Shown here piece after piece: positions 8,727 to 17,807 of a stretch of 64,000 nt of DNA (positions are counted from its first letter, which is position 1; every line of letters begins with the position of its first letter). The DNA comes from an uncultured Xanthomonas sp. (GTDB lineage Bacteria > Pseudomonadota > Gammaproteobacteria > Xanthomonadales > Xanthomonadaceae). A program made the translations under genes and the position numbers. A model generated the notes under the pieces. That model worked only from the letters and a program-made list of their open reading frames with translations. It did not search any database and was not told the origin of the DNA. The stretch lies in the NCBI GenBank assembly GCA_943912265.1, contig CALTTS010000006.1, forward strand, positions 1-64,000. The letters run 5' to 3'.

Positions 8727-9608
8727 ATGGCAATGGTTACGGGCGCATTGTTCATGCGTGGAATGGCGGGTCTGCTGCTATCGGGCATCTGTCTGATGGC
8801 GCTGCCCGGCGCGGGTGCCGCGGTCCTGCCGACGTCCGGGGATGCCGGCGTTGCCGCTGCGGTGGCCGGCATCGACAAGGCCGCGGTCGGACATCGGCTG
8901 ATCCTGCTGGGCGAATGGCATGGCACGGTGCAGAAGACGCCCCGGCTGGCCGCGCAGCTTGCCGGGCGGATCGCGCGCGATGGTCGCGTTCCGGTCGTGC
9001 TCGCCCTGGAAATCGCCGATGACCAGCAGCCTTCGCTCGATGCGTGGCTGGCATCGGACGGAGGTGCCGAAGCGCGCGAAGAATTGTTGTCGAACGGGCA
9101 CTGGCGTGAGCCGAACCACGATGGCCGCGACAGCCGGGCGATGTTCGACATGCTGGCCGCGGTGCGCGACCAGCGCCAGCGCGGCCTGGACGTGCGCGTG
9201 CATGCCTTCGATCATCCCGGTGCGGCCAACCGCGATGCCGAGATGGCCCGGGACGTGCGCAGCTTGCTGGGCCGGCCCGGCGTGCGCGTGATCGTGCTGA
9301 CCGGAAACGTGCACGCGATGACGCGCAGGCCGCCGTGGTCGATGGTGGATGCGCACGGAAACGCGATCGAGCCGCCGGTGTCGATGGGCCGCCATCTGGC
9401 CGACCTCGCGCCGCTGTCGATCCAGGTCACCGCGGTGCGGGGCGACTTCGTGGCCTGCCTGCCGGCCTGCAAGGTGACGGCGCTGCCGGACCGCAGCGGC
9501 AAGGTTTCCGCAGGACTGCAGCGCATGGCCGCCGCCGGATCGGCGTGGGACATGGCGTCGACGTTGCCGCTGCTGACCGCCTCGCCGCCGGCGGTCGCGG
9601 GCGACTAG
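8727..9608 (+). CDS. ChaN-like (haem-binding uptake superfamily) exported protein
   Basis: A 293-residue protein with an N-terminal hydrophobic export signal (GMAGLLLSGICLMALPGAGA). The ChaN/EreA-like signature follows: LLGEWHGT near residue 55 and TGNVHAMTRRP near residue 195, which supply the conserved Glu/His positions. ChaN-type proteins bind haem in some bacteria. The neighbouring heme A/O synthases make a heme-linked role attractive, but this is inference. No lipobox is obvious. The start is uncertain among ATG codons at 8727, 8733 and 8754, none with a good ribosome site. Its stop overlaps the convergent transporter gene. Confidence 0.7.
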   Translation: MAMVTGALFMRGMAGLLLSGICLMALPGAGAAVLPTSGDAGVAAAVAGIDKAAVGHRLILLGEWHGTVQKTPRLAAQLAGRIARDGRVPVVLALEIADDQQPSLDAWLASDGGAEAREELLSNGHWREPNHDGRDSRAMFDMLAAVRDQRQRGLDVRVHAFDHPGAANRDAEMARDVRSLLGRPGVRVIVLTGNVHAMTRRPPWSMVDAHGNAIEPPVSMGRHLADLAPLSIQVTAVRGDFVACLPACKVTALPDRSGKVSAGLQRMAAAGSAWDMASTLPLLTASPPAVAGD

Positions 9609-10597
9609 CCGGCGGCGTCGGCGTCGTCGGCCGGCCGCTGGCGCGCATAGTGCTGGGCGACGAACGAGCAGGCGATCAGCTGGATCTGGTGGTACAGCAT
9701 CACCGGCAGCACGATCGCGCCGAGGCTGCCGCCGGCGAACATCACCTTGGCCATCGGCACGCCGGTGGCCAGGCTCTTCTTCGAGCCGCAGAACACGATG
9801 GCGATCTCGTCGGCGCGGTCGAAGCCGAGCCTGCGCGCGCCGAACATGATCAGGCTCATCGCCACGGCCAGCAGCAGCGCGGCGGTGGCGGCCACGGCCA
9901 GCAGCGACGGCAGCGGCGTGGTGCGCCACAGGCCCTCGATCACCGCCGCGCTGAACGCGGTGTAGACCACCAGCAGGATGGTGCCCTGGTCGGTGAACTT
10001 CAGCAGCGGGCGGTGGCGGTCCACCCAGCCGCCGATCCACGGCCGCAGCAGGTGCCCGGCCAGGAACGGCACCAGCAGCTGCAGCAGGATCTTGCCGATG
10101 GCGGTCCACGGGTCGGCCATCACGCCCTGCGTGCCCACCAGCAGCACCATCAGCGCCGGGGTGAGGAACACGCCGAGCAGGCTGGACAGGGCCGCCGCGC
10201 AGACGGCGGCGGGGATGTTGCCGCCGGCCATCGAGGTGAAGGCGATCGAGGACTGCACGGTGGACGGCAGCGCGCACAGGAACAGCACGCCGACGAACAG
10301 CGCCGGGGTCAGCAGCGCGTGCGCCAGCGGCCTGAGCAGCAGGCCCAGCAGCGGGAACAGCACGAAGGTGCAGGCGAGGATGGTCAGGTGCAGCCGCCAG
10401 TGCAGCGCGCCGGCGCGGATCGCGTCGCGCGAGAGCTTGGCGCCGTGCATGAAGAACAGCGCGGCGATGGCGATGTCGGTGAACACGTCCATGTATTCCG
10501 CCGAGGTGCCGTGCACCGGCAGCAGCGAGGCGAGGGTGACGGTGCACAGCAGGTACAGCGTGAACGGGTCGATGCGCAGGCGTTGCAGCAGGTTCAT
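9605..10597 (-). CDS. Bile acid:sodium symporter-like transporter (SBF-like)
   Basis: A 330-residue inner-membrane protein with 9-10 hydrophobic helices, resembling the SBF-like/YfeH group: HGAKLSRDAIRAG near the start, CALPSTVQSSIAFTSMAGGN in the core and VFCGSKKSLATGVPMAK late. The substrate is unknown; the group is related to bile-acid and arsenite transporters. It lies 22 bp downstream of dnaG on the same strand, where rpoD often sits in relatives. Its TAG stop and the TAG of the opposing ChaN-like gene share the four bases CTAG (9605-9608). Confidence 0.85.
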   Translation of the reverse strand: MNLLQRLRIDPFTLYLLCTVTLASLLPVHGTSAEYMDVFTDIAIAALFFMHGAKLSRDAIRAGALHWRLHLTILACTFVLFPLLGLLLRPLAHALLTPALFVGVLFLCALPSTVQSSIAFTSMAGGNIPAAVCAAALSSLLGVFLTPALMVLLVGTQGVMADPWTAIGKILLQLLVPFLAGHLLRPWIGGWVDRHRPLLKFTDQGTILLVVYTAFSAAVIEGLWRTTPLPSLLAVAATAALLLAVAMSLIMFGARRLGFDRADEIAIVFCGSKKSLATGVPMAKVMFAGGSLGAIVLPVMLYHQIQLIACSFVAQHYARQRPADDADAAG

Positions 10598-10619
10598 GGG
10601 CGGTTTCGCGTGGGGCGGG

Positions 10620-12371
10620 TCAGCGGGCGGGAGCGTGGCGCGTCTGCAGCAGGGCGCGCAGTTCGTACTTGTCGGTGTCGTCCAGGCCGCTGCCGCGCTG
10701 CTTGTCCAGCAGTTCGTCGATGCGCTGCTGCACGGTCTGGCGTTCGAGCTGGGCCACGGCGTCGAGCAGCTCGTGCGTCCACGAGGCCTCGTCGCCGGGC
10801 ACCTGCTGCACGGCCAGCTTCTGCAGCGCGGCCAGTTCCTCGCGTTCGGCGAAATGCTCCAGCAGGGCGCCGGTGCTGAGGTCCGGGCGGGCATGCACCA
10901 GTTCGATCAGTTCCAGCAGCAGCGGCACGCCGGGCTGGCGCAGCGAGGCGAAATGGAACGGTGGCTCGATGCGCCGGGCCAGGGCCGGCTGCTGCAGCAG
11001 CAGGACGATGGCGCCGCGCACCAGGCTGCGCTTCTGCGCCGGCGCCACCGGCGCGCGCCGCGGCATCGCCGCGCCGGCCGGCATGCCGGGCGAGCCGGTC
11101 GCACCGCCGGCGGAGGCCGCCGCCACGCCGGTCAGCCGCGCCAGCTCCTGCTTCATCAGGTCGCCGAAGGCACCATCCGGGATCTGCGCCAGCATCGGCC
11201 GTGCATGCTCGGCCAGGCGCGCGCGGCCGTCGAGCGTGGACAGGTTGATCTCGCGCGAGAGCTCGTCGAAGAAGAAGCGCGACAGCGGCACCGCGTCCTT
11301 CAGGCGCGCGTCGAAGGCCTCCTTGCCCTCCTTGCGCACGATGGTGTCCGGGTCCTCGCCTTCGGGCAGGAACAGGAAGAAGGCCTGGCGGCCGTCCTTC
11401 ATCCGCGGCAGCACCGATTCGAGCGCGCGCCATGCGGCCTTGCGCCCGGCGTTGTCGCCGTCGAAGCAGAAGTACACGTCCGGGGCGTTGCGGAACAGCA
11501 GTTCGGCGTGGTCGGGCGTGGTCGCGGTGCCGAGCGTGGCCACCGCCTCGGTGACGCCGAACTGGAACAGGCTGACCACGTCCATGTAGCCCTCCACCAC
11601 GATCAGCCGCGCGATCTTCTGGTTGGCCTGGCGCACCTGCCACAGCCCGTACAGCTCGCGGCCCTTGTGGAACAGCGCGGTTTCCGGCGAGTTGAGGTAC
11701 TTGGGACCGTCGTCCTTGGCCATGACCCGGCCGCCGAAGGCGATCGGCCGGCCGCGGCGGTCGAAGATCGGGAACATCACCCGGTCGCGGAACTTGTCGT
11801 AGACGTGGCCGCGGTCGTTCTTGGAGAACAGGCCGGCGCGGTCGAGCAGTTTCATCCGCCGCTCGTCGGTGCCCAGCGCGTCCTTCAGCGCGCTGTAGCC
11901 GTCGGGCGCATAGCCCAGCTGGAAGTGCTCCATCGTGCCGGCATCGACGCCGCGCGAGGCGAAGTAGGCGCGCGCCTTGTCGCTGGCCTGCAGCTGCCTG
12001 CGGAAGAAGCGCGCGGCCGCTTCCAGCGCGGCGAACAGGTCGCGGCCGTCGTCGTTCTGCGTCTGTGTACGGGTGTCGCGCGGCACCTCGATGCCGGCGC
12101 GCTTGGCCAGTTCGTCCACCGCATCGAGGAAGTCGAGGCGGTCGTAGTTCATCAGAAAGCTGATCGCGGTTCCGTGCGCGCCGCAGCCGAAGCAGTGGTA
12201 GAACTGCTTGGTCGGCGAAACGTAGAACGAGGCCGAACGCTCGTCGTGGAACGGGCAGCGCGCCGAGTATTCCTTGCCCTGGCGCTTGAGCGGCACGCGC
12301 GTGCCGACCACCTCGACGATGTCCGTCCGGGCCAGCAAGTCGTCAATGAAGGCGTCGGGGAGGCGTGCCAT
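10620..12371 (-). CDS. dnaG: DNA primase
   Basis: Synthesises RNA primers at the replication fork. The 583 residues match the normal length (E. coli 581). The CHC2 zinc ribbon uses C39, H42, C60 and C63. A catalytic core and TOPRIM domain follow (IVVEGYMDVVSLFQFG and FCFDGDNAGRKAA), then a C-terminal helicase-binding domain. A TAAACT element only 6 bases before the ATG suggests a near-leaderless transcript. In the usual macromolecular-synthesis arrangement rpsU, yqeY and dnaG are close; here two extra genes separate yqeY and dnaG. Confidence 0.97.
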   Translation of the reverse strand: MARLPDAFIDDLLARTDIVEVVGTRVPLKRQGKEYSARCPFHDERSASFYVSPTKQFYHCFGCGAHGTAISFLMNYDRLDFLDAVDELAKRAGIEVPRDTRTQTQNDDGRDLFAALEAAARFFRRQLQASDKARAYFASRGVDAGTMEHFQLGYAPDGYSALKDALGTDERRMKLLDRAGLFSKNDRGHVYDKFRDRVMFPIFDRRGRPIAFGGRVMAKDDGPKYLNSPETALFHKGRELYGLWQVRQANQKIARLIVVEGYMDVVSLFQFGVTEAVATLGTATTPDHAELLFRNAPDVYFCFDGDNAGRKAAWRALESVLPRMKDGRQAFFLFLPEGEDPDTIVRKEGKEAFDARLKDAVPLSRFFFDELSREINLSTLDGRARLAEHARPMLAQIPDGAFGDLMKQELARLTGVAAASAGGATGSPGMPAGAAMPRRAPVAPAQKRSLVRGAIVLLLQQPALARRIEPPFHFASLRQPGVPLLLELIELVHARPDLSTGALLEHFAEREELAALQKLAVQQVPGDEASWTHELLDAVAQLERQTVQQRIDELLDKQRGSGLDDTDKYELRALLQTRHAPAR

Positions 12372-12377
12372 CGGGCT

Positions 12378-12383
12378 AGTTTA
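12378..12383 (-). promoter_or_regulatory. Possible -10 box (TAAACT) immediately before dnaG
   Basis: TAAACT lies 6 bases before the dnaG ATG on the minus strand, with no ribosome site between them. It follows the same geometry as several other genes in the window. Confidence 0.3.
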
Positions 12384-12429
12384 AGGTGCCGATGGCAGCG
12401 CGGGGCCGTTGCCGGCGCACCGCTGCCGA

Positions 12430-12453
12430 CGGGGCGGCCCGCAGGCCGCCCCG
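12430..12453 (-). terminator. GC-rich hairpin after the siderophore receptor gene
   Basis: A 10-bp perfect stem (12430-12439 with 12444-12453) and a CGCA loop lie just past the receptor stop. No T-run follows, so it may be a processing or stabilising hairpin rather than a strong terminator. Confidence 0.45.
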
Positions 12454-12460
12454 GCATTGC

Positions 12461-14599
12461 TCAGAACCGCCAGTCCATGCTCAGCGTGTAGCTGCGCGGC
12501 GCGCCGTAGTAACCGCTGTAGCGCAGGGTGTTGATGTACTTCTCATTGCCGATGTTCTTCACGTTCAGGCGCAGCGATGCATTGGGCAGGAAATCCCAGC
12601 CGACGAAGGCATCGGCCACGGCGTAGCTGCCCTGACGGACGGTGAAGCCGCTGCTTTCGACATTGGAAATGTCGCTCTGCCAACGTGCGCCGATGCCGTA
12701 CGACAGGGCGGCGTAGCTCGGCAAACGCGCGCTGAGCAGCAGTTTGGCGGTGCGGCGCGGCACCCAGCGATAGGTGTCGTTGCCGTCCTGTCCGTCCAGC
12801 TTCAGTGCGGTGTAGCCGAGCACCATGTCCAGGTTGTCGGTCAGCTTGCCGGTGGCCTCGAGTTCGACGCCCTTGGAGCGGATGTCCACCGGGGCATAGA
12901 TCGACGAACCGTACTGGTTGTATTGGCCGGTCGGGGTGGCCAGCCCGTCCTGATCGGCCTTGAACACGGCCAGCGTGGTCAGCAGGCGTTTGTCCAGCCA
13001 GTCGGCCTTGATGCCGACTTCATAGTTCACGCCCTTGCTGGCGTCGAGGTAGCGGTTGTTCGCATCCACCTGATCCTGCGGCTGGTAGATGTCCGAATAG
13101 CTGACGTAGCCGAGCACGTGCTCGTTGAAGTCGAAGGTCAAGCCACCGTAAGGGCTGGTATGGCGGGTGGTCTGGTCGAAGGTCAGCGTGTACGAGTTGC
13201 CGTCGCGCCGGTATTGGGCGTAGTTGACGCCGACGATGGCCTTCAGGCGGTCGGTCAGCGCGAGGCGCGTGGCGCCGAAGGCGCGCTTGAGGCGCTGGTT
13301 GAGCACGGAATACAGCGACGGGTCGCTCCAGTCGGGCTCGGCGATGGCATCGGAGGCGTACGGGAAGGCGGGGAGCGCGCCCCACGCCGGCGAGGAGAAA
13401 TCCGCGCTGCGTTCCCAGCTGCGCGATGTGCTCCGGGCGATGCTGGCGCCGAGCATCACTTCCTGATCGCGGCCGAACAGCTCGAAATGGCCGTCGAGCG
13501 TGGCGGCGCCCATGTTGGCGGTCGATGTGTCGTTGCCGCCCCACGGATACCCGTAAAGCCCGAGGCCGGTGTTCGGGTCGAGGCCGGCACCGAGGGCATC
13601 GTAGGCGTAGAACATCCGCTCGTCGTCGGTGGCATGGCGGTAGTTGTAGCTCAGCTTCAACTGCCAGTCCTGGCCGAGTTGATGCGTGTATTCGGCAAAC
13701 GCCGTGTGGGTATTGGTGTTCCAGTAGGTCCAGTCCTGGGTGGTCGAGGCGCTGACCGGCCACGAAAGCTGGCTGCCATCATTGGCCATGAAGCTCAACG
13801 CGCCCCACATGATGCCGTCGGACTTGGCGCGCTGATACGAATAGCCGAAGGTCAGGGTGCCGTTTTCGCCGATCTGGCCGTCGACCACGCCATAGACGTA
13901 ATTGCGGTTGTTGTCGTTGGCGCGCAGCCAGGTGTTGCCGTCTTCGTGCGCAGCCACGATGCGCGCGGCCCAGGTGCCGTTGGCGGTCAGCGGCGTGGAG
14001 TAATCCACCTGCGCGCGCTTGGTGCCCCACGAGCCGTAGCTGATGCCGAACGTGCCCTGCTCGTCGTTGGTCGGGCGCTTGCGCACGTAGTTGATCGTGC
14101 CGGCAGCATTGCCCACGCCGGTGAGCAGGCCGTTGGCGCCGCGGATCACTTCCACCTTTTCGTAGCCGAAGGTGTCGGTGGCGCCGGTGGCTATGCCCCA
14201 GTTGTTGGGCAGGCCGGCGCCGTCGATCTGGGTGTTGAGGATGTCGAAGCCACGCGCGCTGTAGCTGGTGCGGTTGGTTTCCCACTCGTCCACCTGCACG
14301 CCGGTGGCCAGGCGCAGGGCATCGTTGACGCTGTTGGCGCCGAACTGCTGCATCTGCTCGCGCGTCACCACGCTGATCGACTGCGGCGTGTCCTTGATCG
14401 CCAGGTCGAGATTGGTGGCGCCGTTGCTGACGCGCTCGGCGCGCTGGGCGACCACCAGCACGGCATCGAGGTCGGTGGCGCGTGTCCTGGATGCATCTGC
14501 ATCGGCCGACTGTGCATGGGCGCTGACGGCGACCAGCAGGCTTGCAGCCAGTACGGAGCGGCGCGGCAGCCCGGCGGAACGGAGCGATAGTGCGGACAT
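12461..14599 (-). CDS. TonB-dependent siderophore receptor
   Basis: A 712-residue outer-membrane receptor for ferric siderophores. It has a signal peptide (cleavage after AHA, about residue 28), then a plug domain with the siderophore-receptor signature KDTPQSISVVTREQM and IRGANGLLTGVGNAAGTIN, and a 22-strand barrel that ends in SMDWRF with a terminal Phe. Its type (FpvA/FhuE-like) suggests hydroxamate or mixed ligands, but the ligand cannot be read from sequence. A Fur-box-like site lies 71 bp upstream, so iron repression is likely. No siderophore biosynthesis gene is nearby, so it probably takes up foreign siderophores. Confidence 0.9.
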   Translation of the reverse strand: MSALSLRSAGLPRRSVLAASLLVAVSAHAQSADADASRTRATDLDAVLVVAQRAERVSNGATNLDLAIKDTPQSISVVTREQMQQFGANSVNDALRLATGVQVDEWETNRTSYSARGFDILNTQIDGAGLPNNWGIATGATDTFGYEKVEVIRGANGLLTGVGNAAGTINYVRKRPTNDEQGTFGISYGSWGTKRAQVDYSTPLTANGTWAARIVAAHEDGNTWLRANDNNRNYVYGVVDGQIGENGTLTFGYSYQRAKSDGIMWGALSFMANDGSQLSWPVSASTTQDWTYWNTNTHTAFAEYTHQLGQDWQLKLSYNYRHATDDERMFYAYDALGAGLDPNTGLGLYGYPWGGNDTSTANMGAATLDGHFELFGRDQEVMLGASIARSTSRSWERSADFSSPAWGALPAFPYASDAIAEPDWSDPSLYSVLNQRLKRAFGATRLALTDRLKAIVGVNYAQYRRDGNSYTLTFDQTTRHTSPYGGLTFDFNEHVLGYVSYSDIYQPQDQVDANNRYLDASKGVNYEVGIKADWLDKRLLTTLAVFKADQDGLATPTGQYNQYGSSIYAPVDIRSKGVELEATGKLTDNLDMVLGYTALKLDGQDGNDTYRWVPRRTAKLLLSARLPSYAALSYGIGARWQSDISNVESSGFTVRQGSYAVADAFVGWDFLPNASLRLNVKNIGNEKYINTLRYSGYYGAPRSYTLSMDWRF

Positions 14600-14669
14600 G
14601 AAGGAATTCCCGGAGCAATGAGGGTCACGGACGGGGCGATGCGCGGCGTCCGGCTCGGGAAGTCTACAT

Positions 14670-14688
14670 GCTAATGATTCTCGTTACT
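14670..14688 (-). promoter_or_regulatory. Fur box upstream of the siderophore receptor
   Basis: On the minus strand AGTAACGAGAATCATTAGC matches 14 of 19 positions of the classical Fur consensus GATAATGATAATCATTATC, including the run AATCATTA. A -10-like TAGACT follows at 14661-14666. The box overlaps the stop codon of the upstream acetyltransferase gene. Confidence 0.7.
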
Positions 14689-15208
14689 AAGGCTTCGTGC
14701 CTGTTTCACCGTCACGGGCCAGTGCGAGCAGAGCCTCGCCGTCCACACGCTGCACGGTCCATTCGTCCATTGGACGGGCACCGAGGCTGCGGTAGAAGCG
14801 GATGGCCGGTTCGTTCCAGTCCAGCACCGACCATTCGAAACGGCCATACCCGCGTTCGACCGCCGTGCGGGCAAGGTGGCGCATCAGCATGGTGGCGATG
14901 CCGCGCTTGCGGAATGCCGGGCGCACGAACAGATCTTCCAGATACAGCCCGGGCAGGCCCACGAAGGTGGAGAACGTGGTGAAGAACAGCACGAAGCCGG
15001 CGGGCTGGCCGTCGGCTTCGGCAATGATCACTTCGGCCGCCGGGCGTTCGCCGAACAATGCCCGTTCCATCAGGGCCGGCGTGGCGACGGCCTCGTGTTC
15101 GAGCTTTTCGTACACGGCCAGTTCGCGGATGAAGGCGAGGATGGTCGGCACGTCGTCGCGCTGCGCGGGGCGCAGCACGGTGTCGTCGGTGGCGGGAGTG
15201 GCGGTCAT
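14687..15208 (-). CDS. GNAT family N-acetyltransferase
   Basis: A 173-residue acetyl-CoA-dependent acetyltransferase. It starts LRPAQRDDVPTILAFIREL, has the acetyl-CoA-binding loop in VRPAFRKRGIATMLM and ends with the WNEPAIRFYRSLGARPM strand. The tyrosine and glutamate placement resembles the diamine/polyamine acetyltransferase-like group (ELAVYEKLEHE), but the substrate is not certain. It lies upstream of the receptor gene on the same strand and its stop codon falls inside the Fur box, so the two are probably separate transcription units under iron-replete conditions. Confidence 0.85.
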   Translation of the reverse strand: MTATPATDDTVLRPAQRDDVPTILAFIRELAVYEKLEHEAVATPALMERALFGERPAAEVIIAEADGQPAGFVLFFTTFSTFVGLPGLYLEDLFVRPAFRKRGIATMLMRHLARTAVERGYGRFEWSVLDWNEPAIRFYRSLGARPMDEWTVQRVDGEALLALARDGETGTKP

Positions 15209-15261
15209 GTGCGTGGCGGCTGGGGCGGGAGGCCAGTATGCCGCCGGATCATGCGTCCGGA

Positions 15262-15708
15262 TCAGCCCGCCAGTGCCTTCTTCACCAAGGCCGAAACCTG
15301 GCCCATGTCGGCCTGGCCGGCCAGCTTGGGCTTCAGCACGGCCATCAGCTTGCCCATGTCGGCCGGGCCGCTGGCGCCGGTCTGGGCGATGGCGGCCTGG
15401 ATGGCGGCCAGGACTTCGGCTTCGCCCAGCTTGGCCGGCAGATAGGTTTCGATCACCGCCATTTCGGCGCGCTCGACCGCCGCCAGGTCTTCGCGCTTGG
15501 CCGCTTCGTACTGGGTGATGGAGTCCTTGCGCTGCTTGACCATCTTCTCCAGCACGGCCAGCACGGCGGCATCGTCCAGCTCGATGCGCTCGTCCACCTC
15601 GCGCTGCTTGATGGCGGCGTTGATCAGGCGGATGACGCCGAGGCGTTCCTTCTCGCCGGCCTTCATCGCCGTCTTCATGTCGTCGGTCAGTTGCTGCTTC
15701 AGGCTCAT
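15262..15708 (-). CDS. yqeY: GatB/YqeY domain protein
   Basis: A 148-residue all-helical protein of the YqeY family, related to the tail domain of the GatB amidotransferase subunit and possibly tRNA-binding. Recognisable segments are LKQQLTDDMKTAMKAG, RLGVIRLINAAIK, YLPAKL and the C-terminal GKLMAVLKPKLAG. The ATG at 15708 is chosen over 15720 because the sequence GAGG sits about 7 bases upstream of it. It follows rpsU on the same strand, as in many proteobacteria. Confidence 0.92.
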   Translation of the reverse strand: MSLKQQLTDDMKTAMKAGEKERLGVIRLINAAIKQREVDERIELDDAAVLAVLEKMVKQRKDSITQYEAAKREDLAAVERAEMAVIETYLPAKLGEAEVLAAIQAAIAQTGASGPADMGKLMAVLKPKLAGQADMGQVSALVKKALAG

Positions 15709-15790
15709 GGGAAACCTCATCGATGTATGCGGGCGGAAACGGGATGCCGGCGGGTGCGGCCATGCCGCGCCACGACACGCCGGAAGCGCG

Positions 15791-15824
15791 AAAAGCCGGC
15801 GACGCTCGCGCGTGCCGGCTTTCG
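15791..15824 (-). terminator. Terminator between rpsU and yqeY
   Basis: On the minus strand GAAAGCCGGC pairs with GCCGGCTTTTC around a 13-base loop, with the T-run forming the end of the stem. It lies about 70 bp past the rpsU stop and would separate the abundant rpsU transcript from yqeY, fully or partly. Confidence 0.6.
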
Positions 15825-15892
15825 GGGCCTTGCCTCGTGGCCTTGCCGCGCCACGCGGCGCGGAGGCCGGACGCGCAGCGGCGCCGCGCGAC

Positions 15893-16108
15893 TCAGTAGA
15901 GGCGCTGGCGCTTGGTGACGTCGCGCGAGGAACGGCGCAGCTGGCGCTTCACCGCGGCGGCGGCCTTGCGCTTGCGCTCCTGGGTCGGCTTTTCGTAGAA
16001 CTCGCGCTTGCGGGTCTCGGCCAGCACGCCGGCCTTCTCGCAGGTACGCTTGAAACGACGCAGGGCGAACTCGAAGGGTTCGTTCTCGCGGACTTTGACG
16101 CTGGGCAT
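15893..16108 (-). CDS. rpsU: 30S ribosomal protein S21
   Basis: A 71-residue basic ribosomal protein ([19 protein letters not shown], then [15 protein letters not shown]). Length and sequence are standard. GGAG lies upstream of the ATG at 16108. S21 takes part in translation initiation on the small subunit. It has its own promoter in the divergent region shared with tsaD. Confidence 0.98.
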
Positions 16109-16205
16109 GGAAACTCCGGTATTTGAGGACTGGCCACGGATGGGCCGGGCCTTAAAGGAAGGTTCGCAATGGCAAAATGACCGGGACAAGCCCGGCGAGC
16201 CGCGT

Positions 16206-16235
16206 ATTATAGGAACCCTTCCTGCCCGCATGCAA
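16206..16235 (-). promoter_or_regulatory. rpsU promoter
   Basis: On the minus strand a perfect TATAAT (16206-16211) is preceded at 18 bp by TTGCAT (16230-16235). Transcription would start near 16199 and give a leader of about 90 bases before rpsU. Confidence 0.6.
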
Positions 16236-16331
16236 GTTCGGGCGGTTCCAGGCGCAGCCACCCGTCCGGTGGCTGGGTCTTTCGTCCGTTTCCTGCATTG
16301 CCGGGCCGGTGGCCCGGATGGAGTGTGTCCC

Positions 16332-17366
16332 ATGCGCGTGCTCGGCATCGAGTCTTCCTGCGACGAAACCGGCGTCGCCCTGTTCGACACCGCCCGCGGC
16401 GGCGCCGACGGGCTGCTGGCCCATGCGGTGTACAGCCAGATCGCGCTGCACGCCGAGTACGGCGGCGTGGTCCCCGAACTGGCCAGCCGCGACCACGTGC
16501 GCAAGCTGCTGCCGCTGATCCGGCAGACGCTGGGCGAGGCCGGCCTGTCGGTGCGCGACATCGACGGCGTGGCCTATACCGCCGGCCCCGGCCTGGTCGG
16601 GGCGCTGCTGGTGGGCGCCGGCGTGGCGCGCGCGCTGGCGTGGGCGCTGCAGGTGCCGGCGCTGGGCGTGCACCACATGGAAGGCCACCTGCTGGCGCCG
16701 CTGCTGGAGGCCGACCCCCCGCAGCCGCCGTTCGTCGCCTTGCTGGTGTCCGGCGGGCATACCCAACTGATCGCGGTGGAGGCCATCGGCCGTTACCGCC
16801 TGCTCGGTGAAACGCTGGACGATGCGGCCGGCGAGGCCTTCGACAAAACCGCCAAGCTGATGGGCCTGCCGTATCCGGGCGGCCCGCAGCTGGCCCGGCT
16901 GGCCGAGCAGGGCGCGCCGGAGCGGTTCCGCTTCGCCCGCCCGATGACCGACCGGCCGGGGCTGGATTTCAGTTTCAGCGGGCTGAAGACCCAGGTGCTG
17001 CTGGCCTGGCGCGACAGCGACCAGGGCGAGCAGACGCGCAAGGACATCGCCCGCGGCTTCGAGGACGCGGTGGTGGACACGCTGGCGATCAAGTGCGAAC
17101 GCGCGCTGGACGCGGCCGGCTGCGACACGCTGGTGGTGGCCGGCGGCGTCGGCGCCAACCGGCGCCTGCGCGCGAAGCTGCAGGCGATGTGCGAACGCCG
17201 CGGCGGCCGCGCCTGTTTCCCGCGTCCGGCGTTCTGCACCGACAACGGCGCGATGATCGCCTTCGCCGGCGCGCTGCGGCTGGCCGCCGGCCAGCACGAC
17301 GGCGCGACGCCGGCGGTGACGCCGCGCTGGGACATGGCCACGCTGCCGCCGCTGGCCGCCGCGTGA
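16332..17366 (+). CDS. tsaD: tRNA N6-adenosine threonylcarbamoyltransferase
   Basis: The Kae1/Gcp subunit that transfers threonylcarbamoyl to A37 of ANN-decoding tRNAs. The 344 residues begin [18 protein letters not shown]. The metal-binding HMEGH motif is at 115-119, and nucleotide-binding segments include [10 protein letters not shown] and [10 protein letters not shown]. The ATG at 16332 matches the family start. It diverges from rpsU, the common proteobacterial arrangement. Confidence 0.97.
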
Positions 17367-17444
17367 AGCCGGTGCGGGCGGCATGAACGCGGCCCGCACC
17401 GCGCAGCCGTTACCATGTCCGCCTCACGCGACACGACGGCGGCA

Positions 17445-17807
17445 ATGGACAAGGTTTTCATCGAAGGGCTCGAAATCGACGCACTGATCGGCATCTACGA
17501 CTGGGAGCGGCGCATCCGCCAGACCCTGCGTTTCGATCTGGAAATGGCGTTCGACAACCGCGTGCCGGCCGCCCGCGACGACATCGCCCTGACCCTGGAC
17601 TACAAGGCGATCAGCAAGCGGCTGGTCGATTTCGTCTCGCAATCCGGTTACGGACTGGTGGAAACGCTGGCCGAGGAGTGCGCGCGCATCGTGATGCAGG
17701 AATTCGGCGTGACCTGGCTGCGGCTGAAGCTGAGCAAGCCCGGCGCGGTGCGCGGCGCGGTGGCGGTGGGCGTGATCATCGAGCGTGGCAAGGGCGTGCG
17801 GGCATGA
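17445..17807 (+). CDS. folB: Dihydroneopterin aldolase
   Basis: Folate pathway enzyme that splits dihydroneopterin to 6-hydroxymethyl-dihydropterin and glycolaldehyde. The 120 residues start MDKVFIEGLEIDALIGIYDWE and end with LSKPGAVRGAVAVGVIIERG, both diagnostic; the catalytic Lys lies in the C-terminal LSKPGA segment. The ATG at 17445 aligns with the family start; the one at 17415 would add ten unmatched residues. The stop overlaps the start of the channel gene by ATGA. Confidence 0.96.
   Translation: MDKVFIEGLEIDALIGIYDWERRIRQTLRFDLEMAFDNRVPAARDDIALTLDYKAISKRLVDFVSQSGYGLVETLAEECARIVMQEFGVTWLRLKLSKPGAVRGAVAVGVIIERGKGVRA

Noticed and set aside
14687..15778. Long frame joining yqeY-region sequence to the acetyltransferase
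   Set aside because: Residues before the ATG at 15208 are the wrong frame of yqeY; the acetyltransferase fold starts right after 15208.
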